Part shown: piece by piece, positions 33,124 to 46,360 of the stretch
How the letters are laid out: each line of letters opens with the position of its first letter
Numbering within the stretch: position 1 is the stretch's first letter
Assembly (NCBI RefSeq): GCF_004337985.1
Contig: NC_043741.1
Span: 74,747-138,746, forward strand
Reading direction: 5' to 3'
DNA from: Pyricularia pennisetigena
Taxonomy: Eukaryota > Ascomycota > Sordariomycetes > Magnaporthales > Pyriculariaceae
DNA length: 64,000 nt
Program-made: the position numbers and the translations under genes
The notes under the pieces: generated by a model
The model's database searches: none
What the model was told of the DNA's origin: nothing
Seen by the model: the letters and a program-made list of their open reading frames with translations, nothing else

Positions 33124-34026
33124 ATGCCGCGCAGGATCTGTCAAGCTCAAGTAAACACACAAGATTTTCACATCATTATCAGAAACAAAAACGCCGGAGT
33201 CCCCGTAATGACATCGGGTCTCCCAAACACCGACATGGAATTGTCGGAACTAAAGTGCATCGTCTCCAAATTCGACACACTGTCCGACTACTCTGACAGC
33301 GAGACCGAGATCTTCAAGCACCCCGACCCAAGAAATCTCCAGAGTCTGCTCCGGCCATGCCTCAAAAGGCCGTCGCAGCAGACATCATCCAGCCCGACAA
33401 CGCCGAGCGCGAAGGACGGTGTTGCCGCCGAATGCCGCAAGACGGCACGGTTTGCAGCGGCGCACCTGCTGGCAAGATGTCTCGTCACGGGCAGGGTCGT
33501 GCCGACGCGCGAGGAAGAGCGCGCCGCCGCGATCGACGGGGACGGGCTCGACGCGGGCGGCGGGGATCGTCGGAGGCAGCAGAGGAGACAGAAGCGGGCA
33601 AGGCAGCGGGCCGGCCAAAAGCAACACGGCGGTGGCGGCAACCTCCTGGATGACGAGCTAGCTTTTCACCAGGATATAGGCGGCAAGTCGGATCATCAAT
33701 CTTCTTGCCGTTCGAAAACAGCACCGACGACTCCTCGGCGGTCGACCTTGAAAGAAGCCGCCAGCACCAAGGGCGAAGCCGCCACAGACTTTGAACCAGA
33801 AACTGTCGGGCCAAAAGACGATAACCTGCCTACTGACACGGGAGAAGAAAGCGCATCGGCAGAGGACCCGGAGGAGCTGGCTCTGGACGAGACTTTAATC
33901 GAGGCCTGTCGGAACGCCGCGGTTAATTCGGGGGACACCGCGCCGCTGCGGAGCATCAAGAAGTTTGCCTGGCAGAGGAGATGGGCCGGGTCTCGGGATG
34001 CGAACCGCCTGGGTCTGAACAGTTAG
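33124..34026 (+). CDS. Unknown low-complexity charged protein
   Basis: Open frame of 300 residues. Met codons at 33208 and 33235 are alternative starts and would drop a leader without clear features. About residues 95-175 form an Ala/Arg/Gln-rich helical stretch (R-R-R-Q-Q-R-R-Q-K-R-A-R-Q-R) ending in a Gly run. The next part is Thr/Glu/Asp-rich, and the last 45 residues look like a short folded helix pair (L-D-E-T-L-I-E-A-C-R-N-A-A) ending in R-R-W-A-G-S-R-D. The basic cluster could be a nuclear localisation signal. GC content is much higher than the AT-rich flanks, which supports coding. I do not recognise a family. Confidence 0.5.
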   Translation: MPRRICQAQVNTQDFHIIIRNKNAGVPVMTSGLPNTDMELSELKCIVSKFDTLSDYSDSETEIFKHPDPRNLQSLLRPCLKRPSQQTSSSPTTPSAKDGVAAECRKTARFAAAHLLARCLVTGRVVPTREEERAAAIDGDGLDAGGGDRRRQQRRQKRARQRAGQKQHGGGGNLLDDELAFHQDIGGKSDHQSSCRSKTAPTTPRRSTLKEAASTKGEAATDFEPETVGPKDDNLPTDTGEESASAEDPEELALDETLIEACRNAAVNSGDTAPLRSIKKFAWQRRWAGSRDANRLGLNS

Positions 34027-34743
34027 TTGATTAAAAGATCAAGTAGGAATACCAACATTGTTCGAATTCACATGCTATTCGTTCGAAGCCGTATCACTAT
34101 TGCAACATTGTATGGAATAATTGTATTGTTGACTGTTTCAAGGATGTACAGATTACTTTGTTTTCTATAAGTATAGGTTGAATTAACTGGCCATCTATTC
34201 GACGCCGCGGCTATTACAACCTTTGTACACGTGCACACTTTACATTGTGCATTTTACATCGCTCGTCAAGCCTCTACTTTCATACTGGCGGTGGCGAGAC
34301 ATATGTATAAAGAATCTGTTGTAGTTGTTTGGTTTGTAACTTGTGTCAACATATCAATTCAGGAGACCGAGCCTCTTTTTGTAGGCTAGATAGATATCTT
34401 TGCTAACGAACCGACCTCTGAAAGCCGGTATTGAGCTGAGCCAGAAATAAAAAAAAAAACAACCGGCTCATGTGTAGAAAAGGGTGTGTTTGATATCCAG
34501 TTGCCTGTCACCCAGATCATTGTCATCTTTATGAAAAGAAAAGAAAAAGAGAAATACTTTTACCCAGCCCACGACCGTCAACACAAAGGTATCACATATT
34601 CATAGCGGTGCGAAAATGGCAGCGTGAAGAAAAAAAAGAGAAAAAACCCCGCCGCTCCCATCGTTTTCCCATCTCTAGTTGAAAGGGACCTCCACTCTCA
34701 CTCGGGATAACAGAGAGAGAGAAAAAAAAAAAAAAAAAAGAGC
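34027..34743. other. Convergent intergenic region
   Basis: 3' regions of the unknown charged protein and of the ENA-type ATPase. Poly-A tracts at about 34449-34460 and 34722-34739. No gene seen. Confidence 0.5.
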
Positions 34744-36214
34744 TCATGCCTCCTCCTTCTTGGCGTAGGGCGTCTCTCCCGTCGAAGTCCGGTCGCCCAG
34801 CGTCCGCGTCTCCGAGTCGCTGGTGAGAGCAACGCCGCTGAGGTTGAAGTAGGCGCCAAAGACCCTGCTCTCGAGGTCGTGCTTGTTGCCGGCGCCGTAG
34901 GGCTCGTTCTTGCGGGCGCGGCGGCGGAACCAGACGCGCTTGGCCCACTTCCAGGCCTCGCAGCCGACGAAGAAGAGCAGGGAGGCGACGAAGACGATGC
35001 CCCACTCCCACGAGATGCCGGCGTGCTTGAAGACGACGGTGCTGAGGACGGGGATGTAGAGCAGCGGGAAGATGGTGACGAAGCCGGCCACGATGCTGAA
35101 GAAGAGGAGCTTGTTGCGCCACACGTCCCAGAACCACTGCGTAAAGTACTTGGTCGACTTGGGCTGCATGCGGAAGAAGGACCGGCGCATGTGCAGCATC
35201 TCCCAGGCCAGGAAGAGCGCGAACCACGTGAGGGCGGCAAAGGTCGTCGCGCGCGCCCGGTACACCGTGTCGCACGACTCCGAGTATCTGTTGTTGCAGT
35301 TCGAGCCCAGGTTGCCGTCGCCAAAGCCAAACATGACCAGCAGGAAAGATGCCAGACACAGCGCCGCCGTCCACAGGCCGTAGGCAAACATGTCTGCCAC
35401 GAGCTCCCAGGTGAAGATGCCTGCTTTCATCTATTTTTTTTTTTTTTTTTCAAGGTGGGAACGTTAGTTATGAAAATCAGAAAGCGCGGTACAACTATGA
35501 GGACAGCATAAAAGAAAAAAAAAAAAAAACTTACGTCGTGCGGTGGCCGGTCCATTACATCCGGCGCAGCAATCTCGAACCCGAGGGCCATGTCGGGTAG
35601 TCCAGACGTGATCATGATGATCCACATGACCTCGACGGGCGCAAGCGGAAAGACGGACAGGCCGCTCTCGTCCTTGAAAGCCAGACCGATCAAGAGGGTG
35701 CAGGCCTGCGCAATGTTGCAAGCGAGAACGTGCAGCACAAACTTTTGGATATTGTCAAACATGCGGCGGCCCTCCTCGACGGCGTTGAGGATGCTGGCAA
35801 AGTTGTCGTCGGTGAGGATGATGTCGGAAGCCTCCTTGGCCACGTCGGATCCGCTCTCTCCCATGGCGATGCCGACGTCGGCGCGCTTGAGGGACGGCGA
35901 ATCGTTGACGCCGTCGCCCGTCATGGCCACGAAGCGGTTGCGGCGGTGGAGCGCCTCGATCATGCGGACCTTTGTCTGCGGTGCGCAGCGCGCCACCACC
36001 AGCGGCAGGCGCGGGAGGCGGTCGATCTGGTCGTCGCTGAGCTTGTCAAAGTCGCTGGCTGCCATGACCATGGTCTTGGCCACGTCGGCCGAGATTTCAC
36101 CCATGCGGCTCGGGAGGATACCGACCTGTTTTTTTTTTTTTTTTGGAGGGGGGAGGGAGTGGCTTGTTAGTATCGACTCTCGAGTACGACGCTATTAAAT
36201 TTCACACAAGATAA

Positions 36215-36247
<33 letters not shown>

Positions 36248-38254
36248 AACCTCAATGGCGATGGCCCTGGCAGTCTCGGGATGGTCACCCGTCAACATGT
36301 GTACGCTCACCCCAGCCTGGTGGAACTTCTTGACCGAAGGCGCCGACTCGGGACGGGGCGGGTCGTAGATGCCAATGAGGCCCTGGAAGACGAGCTCGTG
36401 TTCAAAGTCCTTGCGGTCGAGGCTCTCGTGGTTGTCGACCTTGCCGATGTTGCGCTTGCTGGCCAGAGACAAGACGCGCAGACCGAGCTTGGCCAGGACC
36501 TCGAGGTTGGCAGTGATGTCCTTCTCGTGCTCCTCGGTGAAAGGGATGATGTCGTCTCCCATCTGGATCTTGTGGCAGGACGGAATGACGCGCTCCGTGG
36601 CGCCCTTGGTGAAGAGGCTCGTCTCGCCGGTTTCCGTGTCCTCGAAGATGACCGACATCTTCTTGACGTCCGAGTCGAAGGGGAACTCGGCGATTTGGTT
36701 CCAGCGCTTGCCCTCTCCCGAGAGGCTGAGACGGTTCCAGTCGAAGCGGGTGGCGAAGACCTGGATGGCGATCTCGGTCGGGTCGCCGCGGGCATGCCAC
36801 TCGCCTTCCTTGGTCTGGTGCACCGTCGCGAGGTTGGCCAGCGAGGCGAGGTTGAGGTAGTCTCGCAGCAGTGGCGTGTCCAAGACCCGCTGCTTGGCCT
36901 GGTCGTTGGGGATCAGCGTACCCTCGGCGTCGGCGCCGCGGAAGTTGATCTCGCGGGGCTGCTCCGGGCGGTGGCCGATCTCGCCGACGGTGGGGTTGAA
37001 CGGCTCGCCGGTCTTGCTGACCGAGTAGGTGCCGTGTCCGGGAATCCAAGCCTTGCGGACAACCATGTTACCCTGCGTCAGAGTGCCGGTCTTGTCCGAG
37101 CAGATGTTGGTGACGCCGCCGAGGGCTTCGAGGGACTTGAGCTTGCGCACAATGACATGGCGCTGAACCATCCGTTTGGTACCGGCGGCCATGGTGATAG
37201 TCAGGACGACGACGAGCGAGGCCGGAAGCATGGCAACACCGGTCGCCACGGCGTAGATGACAACTTCCTGCGAGGTGTCGAACTCGTTGGCACCAAGGAC
37301 GATGATGGCGCAAATGATGGCGGTGCCGAAGAGGACGACGGCCAACTTTGCCAGCTTGCGCTGCAGCGGAGTTCCGACGTTCACACCCAGGAAACGACCA
37401 ATGGCGTCAGTGACGGTCAGGGACCAGGCTTGCATGTGCCGGCCAACACCAGCCGAGCCGTCCTCCTTGCGCTTGACAGGCCGGCGCTTCGAGTCTTTGC
37501 CGCGGAGGGCCGCAGCGATTTGGCCAATCTCGGTGTACATGCCAGTCGCGAAGACGATGCCCCTCGCACGACCTTTGGTGACGGTCGACGAGCTGTAAGC
37601 CACGTTGAGGCGATCTCCCGGTCCCGTGTCGTCGTCGTAGGTCTGAGCGGCTTCTTTACGGATCGGGAGCGACTCGCCGGTCAGGAGCGCCTCGTTGGTC
37701 TCAAAGTTGACAGCCTCAATGATGCGCACGTCGGCCGGGATGGTGTCTCCCGTCTTGAGCTCCACCATGTCTCCAGGCACAATCTCGACCGTCGGCACCG
37801 TGGTGTTGCGTCCATCGCGGACGGCCTGCGCCGTGGGCGAACTCAGGGACCGTAGCGAATCCATCGTCTTTGCGGCCTTGAGCTCCTGCTGGAAGCCCAC
37901 CGTGATGTTCAAGAGGATGACCGCCGCCACGACGCAACCCTCGATGATGGACTCGATGCCGAAGGATGCCGCCATGGCCAGGATCAGCACCAAAGTCATG
38001 GCGTTGGCGATCTGCGCGATCAGGATGTTCCAGGGTTTCACGCCTTCCTGCTCGCCAAACTCGTTGCGGCCAAACTCCTCGAGGCGCTTCTTGGCCTCGG
38101 CCGGAGTCAGACCGTCTTCCGGGTTCGCCTGTAGCTCCTCCACTACCTTCTCTGTTACGAGGGCGTGGGGCGGCCGCGAGAGCGGCTTGTTGGATTGGCC
38201 CGATACATGGTTAGCCAATGCCTCCTCGGCGGCTTTGGCCGATTTGCTGGGCAT
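34744..38254 (-). CDS. ENA-type Na+/K+-exporting P-type ATPase (type IID)
   Basis: Three exons, 38254..36251, 36125..35535 and 35430..34744, all joined in phase 0, give 1,093 residues, the usual size of fungal ENA pumps. Features in order: N-terminal cation-ATPase domain, the actuator T-G-E-S motif in L-L-T-G-E-S-L-P, phosphorylation site D387-K-T-G-T-L, nucleotide-binding segment F-T-K-G-A-T-E-R, L-T-G-D-H-P-E-T-A, hinge T-G-D-G-V-N-D-S-P and ten predicted membrane helices. ENA pumps expel Na+ or K+ at alkaline pH and high salt at the plasma membrane. The start follows a short upstream in-frame extension (ATG at 38308), but the MPSKSAKAAEEA start fits the family. Both introns have a poly-T run at the donor and a poly-A run at the acceptor. 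Confidence 0.93.
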
Positions 38255-40832
38255 GGTTGATCTGGCGACGTCTCGGGTCCTGCTATGAAGCTGTTGTTGG
38301 GGAGACAAAAGTCACAAAGCTGGTATTCGTCCAAAGACAGAGCTGGACTGTATCTCGACTCGGCTATTCTTTTTGTGATTTATTTCAACAATGTCGTTGG
38401 GGCATGAGGTGTGTTGGGCTTTGTTGTTTCAGGGGTATGGCATCGAGAACGTGTCCTCCTGAATCTGCGGGCTTGCAACTTGGCTGGTGTTCATCTGGTC
38501 TTCTCTTCAGTCAGGACTGGCAGAGAAACGATACCTTGATGACTTGGGAGAAGACGCAGTTGCCAGAAGAAAAAGAAGAAGAAAAAAAAAAAAAAAGAAA
38601 ACGTGATAAAGGACGGGAAAAAGGAAGAGCCCGGTTATGTTCTGACAAGAGCAATGGAAATGGTCATCAACGGAGCAGGAAGGCCGGGCGAAGGTTAGTA
38701 CATGTACTTGTCGTCACATAGGCGTTAGTAGGTAAGCTCGCCATGGACGAATATGGACACCACACTGTATCCCTGCATCCAACAAGCAGCTTCGTAGTGT
38801 TGTGGATACGTACCCAGGGACCGACTAGGGTGGGAAGTTCAAGGATCCCCACCCCCTGTCCAGTGCGGCTCTGGGCATTTTCTGGGTATGACTTCATACT
38901 GGGCACGTTGCCCGCCACCAGGGCCCCGGCCGCAAGTATCTTGTCATTACAAGCGATAAGAATGACAGTGCCGGGTGCCTTTTGGTGGGGTAGTTGGTGC
39001 AAGGCACAAAAGAGAGAAAGGAAAAAAAAAAAAACACGTTGGACCTCTCCAAGAAACTAATCAGCCCAGGCAGAGGCGCAGAAGGGGCACGTGAGCAAGC
39101 AATCGAGACGGCTTACTGGGTCGGCTGTCGAGAAATAAGTAGCCAAGGTTGCCAAAGAAGGAAAAAGAAAAACATCTGCTGGGTAATTAAACCAATCTTC
39201 TGGTACCGTCCCAACCAACGGCGGTAAGGATTGTGCGGCACAAATGGTACAAAGTCATGCCCCCGTTGAACATTGCGGTACTTGCTCGACGTCTACTTGA
39301 CGCCCAAGGCACACTGTCAGCCCCGCTCCGGACTGCCAACTCCAGACCGCCCAGGCGAGCGCCGAGACTTCCGCCGAGAGTCTCGGCGAGGTGGACCCCA
39401 TGTGTTTATCTCGGCACCAAGGCCTCTTGGTATTGGGCGAACGTGTGCAATGGATATTGTATAGTGGAAAAACCGGAGAGGCACCGAAGACTGAGTCGAC
39501 TACTGCTGGTCGGGTCGACCCTGCCGCACGATCATTCGTCATCAGTTTGACTTGTTGAATGTTTGCCCGGTTATAGTCAGCGGCGAAGCGAGAGGGGAGG
39601 GGAAAAAAAGAAAAAAAAAAAAAAAAAAAGACGAGAGAGCTCATCAAAGTCGACCGACATATTCAGCAGACAGCTTATTAATGCTTGGCCCAAGAACAAA
39701 TCAGAGAAATCACCTCTTTAGAAATTCGGTTTCTCGCCATATTTGGTTGAAGAAGTTCGGTGGGCGGCAGACTTCGGCTAATCGGCACAGGTCAGTCGCG
39801 GAATTGGACCCGTACTATAAACTCCCCAGAGCGACGAGCAACTCCAGGAGGGGGAGGAGTAAAAGCATCACAGCGCTGAGCACGTCTAAACGACTCCTGC
39901 CGCTTGGCGTGGAGGGTGAAAGACTGGGCAGGCGTCTTGTCTTTTTTTTTGTTCGTGGTGCAAACCGAGAAAATTTTAGCATGGGTACGAAGCAACAAGG
40001 AAAATTGTACGATGCGGTTCCAGAGCAGTACGATTTGCGGCAATTTTGAACGTCCAATGCGAGAGGGAGGTTTGCTGCAATGGCGCAACTAGCGCAGGTC
40101 GGTCGAGTTGCCGCATTGCTGCAGGCGATGGCTTCTAGAAAACTTCGTGACATGCTTCATGCTTGCTAATGGATGCGGCAAATCATGTACGACGAAAGTA
40201 GGTACACGAGGTACATCACTGGATTGGAGAGACGGGTGAGAGGATGAAGGTTAGTGAGGTGACACGGCAGAGCCGATGACCCCGCCCCGTCCTGATTGGT
40301 CATACAGACGCGCCGAAATACCAGTTCAAGGTCCAAGATTATTTATTTATTGATTTATTTATCAGCTCCCACAACCTCGGGCATCATCGTTTTGGAGTCG
40401 GGAAAAAGGAAACAAAGGGGTCCCAGAATGCCCAAGACCCGAGGTTCTGTTCCCTATAACCGGTTTGGAGACCCTGAAACATGCCATAGTAGTTAACCAC
40501 TTGTGCTACGAGTAAAGGGACAAGACCCTGTCTGTCGCCTAGGCCCAGAAATAAGCGGCACGTGGCCGTCCGCGACGGGGATCCTTGTCAATAGAAGGCT
40601 CTCATCTCATCCTGGCTGGCATTTCTTATCAACAGACTTTGTTACGATACCTTCAATTTGACATACTCTGCAATGATACCTGGATTGACGGGGGGTTGGT
40701 TTTCCCTTCTCTGATTGAGTTTGACCATTATCTTGCCAAGAAAGCCAAGGGAAGTTCCCATACATCTTCGGTCAGTCTTTGCGGACATGCGCCGTTCTGA
40801 TTGGGACAAGAAAAATCAGACATGAGGGGATA

Positions 40833-40874
<42 letters not shown>

Positions 40875-42686
40875 AGGACCTCTATTACTAATTTACTATT
40901 CTGCTTGGCTCGACAGGCCCCGTGTTGGTTGTTGCTTCTATTTTCTGGCGTTGCAACGATGTTGGGGTGTGTGATTTCCCCAGACACCGAAAAGAAGCGA
41001 GAGCGACGCGAACGACTCGCCATGGAGGAGAGGGGTAACTAGACAAACAAAAATCTCGGTCGAGATCTTTCTTGTTCACCCCCCCTCGCTGCATTGTGAC
41101 GTTCATCGCAGCCAGGCATTTGGGGCATTTCAGTTTGTTGACCAGCAGTGGTTTTACCCACGAGGCGACAAACCATCATGACGATATTGGTGGATCAGAC
41201 GGACCATGTCATGAGCAAAGACACAAATTTCATGGTGGGTTGGGGAGTTGGAGGTCGATTGTCAGGCAAAAAATCTGGTTTCCTGGGCGGCGGCGTCTGT
41301 CGTCAATCGGCTCGTCCATTCAGGTTGCAAAAGCTCAAGTAGCGAAAAATGATGCCCTATGTGGGGACGGCCTGGTGGGGTAGCTGCTCTTGGGGTGACG
41401 TCGGTGCTGCCAAGGGGGGCTGTGTGCACTACTGCGGGGCAGATTGATCCCAGCGGCTTGGCTGCACCTACCGTACTGTGTTGCGCTGTGCTTTGGAAAA
41501 CCACCAAAGCCGCGGAGACGATAAGACGAGGTGAGGTTTTGTTGGTTTTTGAGCTTTGTTGCTTCTATTTGCTTCCATGGCCTGGAAAAAGCCAAGACTA
41601 TCAGCCGCTTCCCGCATAGCAGGAACGGCTGTTCCAGGATTTGTCTATCGAGTTACAAAATCTACCAAAGGAGGTACTTACGATGTAGTTCCTGTATGTC
41701 AACCAAAAAAAAAAAAAAAAAAAAAAAAAGTTTCGTTTTGGTTTGCGAGTCTTCCGAAGTCTCGATTCGGTTTACTGTGGTAAGCCATCCCGCAGATCTG
41801 GTCGTGGAAGGCTACCCTGATCCCAGCTCGTTCCTTGTTTTGAATCAGCCTCCAATAGCCAAGCTTGGTTCCTTTTACTATTTCCTAATTTGTCTGACAT
41901 CAACCCACTTCATCTTGTACAGTATCTGCCTCCAGCATGCGGCTCCTCCAATCAAATCCCAAGTCTCACACCAAGATCTTGGTATCACAATCACGCAATA
42001 TTAAGGCCGACCAGGAACCTAGCGATCCTAAGGCGGTGAGTATTTTGCCAAGCAGATATTGGACCCGGACAAATTCGAAAAATGGATTGTTGTGGGATAA
42101 CCCCCCTTTGTGGTTTGTTGGCCACTCGGTGAGACTGTTTGCTTGTACACTGGGTTTGACTGTACACTGGGAAAAACTTTTTCTTTTTTTCTTTTTTTCT
42201 CTCTTTTCCCTTCTTCTTGGGCTATAGCATATGCCATCTTTTCTGGGACCAAGCATCTTTGTGTCCACTAGAGCGCCACTTTAAAGATTCAGGTGCATGA
42301 TCTGCAGGCGAATCATAGATTATCTCCGTTCCAATGGGCAACTGCCGTCAGCTTCCGGGTATTCGGACATGCCCAACGGAGGCAGGCAGTCAAATCATTG
42401 GAGCGTGCCTTCGGTTCCTACATCGATAGCCGCCCTACCCGTTTGGCTATCTCCGTACTGGTGCTGGATTCCATCCCCAAAGATCGCCACCCTGGAAGAA
42501 TTGTTCCGCGTTCCACCCCGGGAGGTGACTTGATAAGATGTGAAAATGTTGAGTGGAGTTGTTGCATGTATCTTGATGCTCGTCTTGAATTTGACTTACC
42601 ATGCGCCAAATAGGGGGCTCGTTCGTGCGATCCAGACCATATACAGCTGTTTCATTTGGCAAAATAATACGGCTGACGCTTTTATT
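38255..42686. other. Long gene-poor interval
   Basis: About 4.4 kb with no gene I can support. It begins with the ENA promoter (poly-A near 38582-38596). Long A/T tracts occur near 39011, 39608-39628, 40836-40872 and 41706-41729. Open frames here are short, overlap in several frames and lack domains. Confidence 0.5.
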
Positions 42687-42762
42687 TCATCTTTTTGGGA
42701 GGCCCAAGTAGCATATTAAACTCCAGCCCAGAAACCTAGATATTTTGGAGTGTGATGAACAA

Positions 42763-42802
<40 letters not shown>

Positions 42803-44300
42803 CATTGTTCCTCGTCTTTTTTGAGACCTCCAAACCAAACACCATCTCTTGGTAAGCACCCGTCTGGAACCTAAGATTGAACAAGTCATAGTCCGCCTCA
42901 CGAGCTTCGAAGAAACAGGATTCAAGACATTTCCGTACAATATGTTCATATCTCTCCCCGAGCCTAGGCTTCCTTTCGGCAACCTGGTAAATCCAGGATA
43001 GATCATCCTCATTGATGGGCTCCCACCTGTCCATCTCAGCAGCTGCATACTTCCCTAATCATTTCGAAATCTAGAGTCTACGGGAGCTCCTCACCAAGGA
43101 AGCCTTTGAGCCTTCTTACAAGCCGGGTTCGTTGATTGAGCGAGGCGGTAGAACATTCCTGGGGTGATAGCGCCCTTTGAATCAGGCCTTGAATGATGTC
43201 CAAGTCGACACAAAGGGTCCGCATATACTGTTTCAGAGAAGATCCTATCCCGGTGAGCATTGAGAGCAGGGAGAGGTTGCGCATTCTCCAGGTATCCTTG
43301 ATCCACGGGGTGCCGCGGAACTTGTGAAGGGGCGGTGGCGATGTTTCTCGCCAGCTTAAGCTGGTTCATCTTACTAAAAGTTTGACTTGGGTTCGTATTC
43401 AAAAGCTTCTGGATGCGAGACGAAGTTCCTTGCAAGGTTGCTCATGCGACAATAGTAAGAACTGTGAATAGGGAAGGAGCTGTGATTGTGTGCGGCCGTT
43501 GGGACAGAGTGCCAAGAGCTTCGAACGGCTGCTGGCTTGCCTCATGCCTAGATCTGGGGCTGCGGCAGCACTCTTGGCGTAGACGGGTGCATAGCTCAAC
43601 GATTGAGCATTTGCTTGGTGTTCGCTACCTGGCTGGGCTTGTGTCATCGCTTTGACTCCCACCGGAAAGTGCAGAGCACTCTCTGGAAACTGACTTCTAT
43701 TTTACCTTCTTTCTCCGAGGTTGGTCCTGGCCTGAGCCGCTACTTTCAAGCATACTATGTTTCGACAGACTTGGCCCTGATGCCAAGCGATTTGTTACTG
43801 TGTTGTAGAATATAAATGGTTTCAAGCCGTCCGTAATAATGTTAACAAAAGCACACTTGTGGTTCTTGCCTATGGGGTTACTTGCTCATCATCAGGAAGG
43901 CAGGGACAGAAAAGCGTTATTGTAGATCGGACTTGGCTGTTATGCTACGAAGTAACAATGGCAAGCTCGGCCTGGAGCGTCATCTCATTTCCGATAGCAT
44001 CGATGGTGTGCGTGTAAACGCAGAGCTTGGTGGGAAAGTGAGCATCTTTCGTTCCTCTTGTGATTCGCTCATACGATGGGAAGATTTCAAGATTATGGAC
44101 GGTTGGTTGCATGCTTGTGCTATAGCCAAAATCTCGCAAGGGGCTTCAGCCTTTGGCGGAAGCTGCAAGTCTGCTGCCTGGATCAAATTGTCCAATACAG
44201 ACTGTCATTCATTCACAGGCTTAGTGGATTTGGATTCTCCACAAACAAACGCAATGTCTTCAGAAAAGTCTTCCAGGCACGCTCTTATATCCTTGATGTG
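42687..44300 (-). pseudogene. Decayed gene resembling the helical N-terminal part of fungal STAND/HET-type proteins
   Basis: Minus-strand coding-like blocks in shifting frames: about 44240-44130 (L-D-N-L-I-Q-A-A-D-L-Q-L-P-P-K-A-E-A-P), about 43420-43340 (S-R-I-Q-K-L-L-N-T-N), 43330-43078 (W-R-M-R-N-L-S-L-L-S-M-L-T-G-I) and 43030-42810 (E-H-I-V-R-K-C-L-E-S-C-F). The order and amphipathic character resemble the helical domain that precedes NACHT or ankyrin regions in fungal incompatibility-type proteins, but stops and frame changes break it. An (AT)n run lies at its 3' end. The family assignment is inference. Confidence 0.35.
42766..42798. repeat. (AT)n microsatellite
   Basis: About 16 TA units. 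Confidence 0.9.
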
Positions 44301-44893
44301 AGCTTATTCAACCTGGCAAACGCAAGTATCCAGCCAGTACAAGATTATACCGGGCGAGTGGGGACTTTGTCAGGCTCAAACCGCTCCCCAACTTTGAGGG
44401 AAGAGCCCACTTCGGAACAGGTGTTGCAGAAAGGCTTCATGCATGTATTATAACCATTGTCACAAGACTATACCTTTCCCAATATACAGTTTACAGCTTT
44501 CGCATTTTGGTATTAAAAATAAGCATAGTTATATAAGTATATATATCAAAGTTTTGCTGGTTTTGGGTATATATTAAATATTGGTTAACACCTTAGGATA
44601 GAAATGTCTAAATTTGGAAAAAAAGTGCACCCCTTATAACTCCCTTGTATCCCGTTACACCAAGTCTCTTTCAGCTCCTACTTACATATAATTACGTTTA
44701 CATTTTCAATTTAAATATGAAGTTTCACACTGCGATGTTATAATAGGTAGATCCTTGTTAAACTTGATTATATTTTGGTTTTTATTTGGTAAAATCTTGG
44801 ACTGATTTTGATATTTCTGTTTGAAAACATAGAGTTTTAATGGGTTTCCGGGATCTTTGCGTTATTCTTAAACAGGTGCTCTACGGTATAATG

Positions 44894-45000
44894 TTACGAC
44901 CAAAGATTTGGGCCGGTACAAGGGAAACCAGGTGGGGTTGCAGCCCTCCTGAGGAAAGTATTTTTTAAAAAAAAAACACCAACCAGCAGGAATAGGATTG
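44894..45000 (+). repeat. Diverged dispersed repeat, copy A
   Basis: Shares with the reverse complement of 46361..46459 the order TTACGACCA, then TGGGCCGGTAC, AGGGA-ACCAGG, CTCCT and a CAGGA-TA-GATT end. Confidence 0.6.
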
Positions 45001-45296
45001 AATAAAAACGGTGTCATGAAATTCCACGTATTTACCCATAGCTAATTCCTAGGATCGCGGAATAAACGAGTCAATCCATGAAATACAATTGTTGAAATTA
45101 TAGAATAACTATAACATTGTCAGTTTAAAGATACAATTTATGTGGGCAAACGTTTATTGTTATATAAGTAAATACATTTCTTATATTGTTGCACAGAAAT
45201 TGAATTTCAGTCAACTCCAATTACAACTATTAAAAACCCCAGTTACACATTCAACATTTCATTATTTTAACCCATTATAAGTTTGTTGCAAGTGGA

Positions 45297-45356
45297 GGGT
45301 TGGACTGCTATTAGAGAAGCCAGGTGAAACTCCACCTCTTTTAATAACACTCGCCG
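45297..45356 (+). repeat. Diverged dispersed repeat, copy C (RIP-like)
   Basis: A 59-base hand alignment to copy B, without gaps, shows 19 differences, of which 12 are C-to-T or G-to-A. Confidence 0.5.
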
Positions 45357-46360
45357 AAAAATAGCACCGTGGTCAGACTAAAACCTTAGAAAACGAGATT
45401 ACGTAGCTTGACGGGACCCCCAAAGCTGTAATATATACATAATTATTAAAATATAGAATTATATAACAAGCATTATACATAGTATATATTATAAATGGTA
45501 TTTAACACCGCCATACGGGCGTATAATGGTCTAGAGTGATAAGTTAGCCTGATACATCGTTAATTATAATAGCGAATATATATTCAAAAAAAACTTCGAA
45601 TACGAGAATCAAATTTACTTACTTTGTACCTCCTCTGGTAGAAAATAACTTTCCCTGCGAATGTACTTTACATTTACTATAAACTTCCCAAGAATCCGCT
45701 TCTTGCGCCATTAAAATATCGATTAAATGGCGCTATAATAAAGTTAACAATTAAAGTAAAAGCTAGTGGGGCTAATACGTTACTAGCGGTACAAATGTAA
45801 AATTTGAAAATAACAAATAACCCTTGATAGCAAATCTTTCGACGTTATGATTGTTGTAGGTATCGCATTTAATCTAAAATAAACTAATTCCAAACCGTTT
45901 TACTAAACGAGTTAAAATAGGTAGGGGTATTGGTTTTCGACGGTTGCAAAAACAAAATGTGGGCAGTATTACTCGCTTTATTTCGAAGGAAAATATGGAA
46001 TAGAAATGGTTACATAATTGCAGTTAATATATCGAGCAAGTCTTTTTGATAATAAAATATAGTGTAACAAAAACTAAGCGGTTTTAATTGGGTGCTTGGT
46101 GTTTTTTATAACTGGGGTGAAATTTTAATTAGCTTTGAACAATTGTTAAAATTAATTGAAATTTGATTGCTGTTGAACAATGTGAAAGTGGGTTTATTTT
46201 TATCATAATAAACTTATTTTGAATAGATTTTAGCCCAAATTTTATTTTCTTTATTTTATCAAATTAACGAAGTCCCATTTTTCAATTCGCAATAACTTCA
46301 AAAACCACTGAGACTATTTCCTTGGCGGTTACGTGAGATTACTTGATCACTTCCTTAGGT

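Noticed and set aside
36281..37855. 524-codon plus-strand frame opposite the ENA ATPase
   Set aside because: Antisense shadow of a highly conserved P-type ATPase, with no recognisable domain.
43577..43665. tRNA-like stretch (GCATAGCTCAACGATTGAGCATTTGC resembles a D arm)
   Set aside because: No T-arm GGTTCGA-type sequence at the right distance, and the acceptor ends do not pair.
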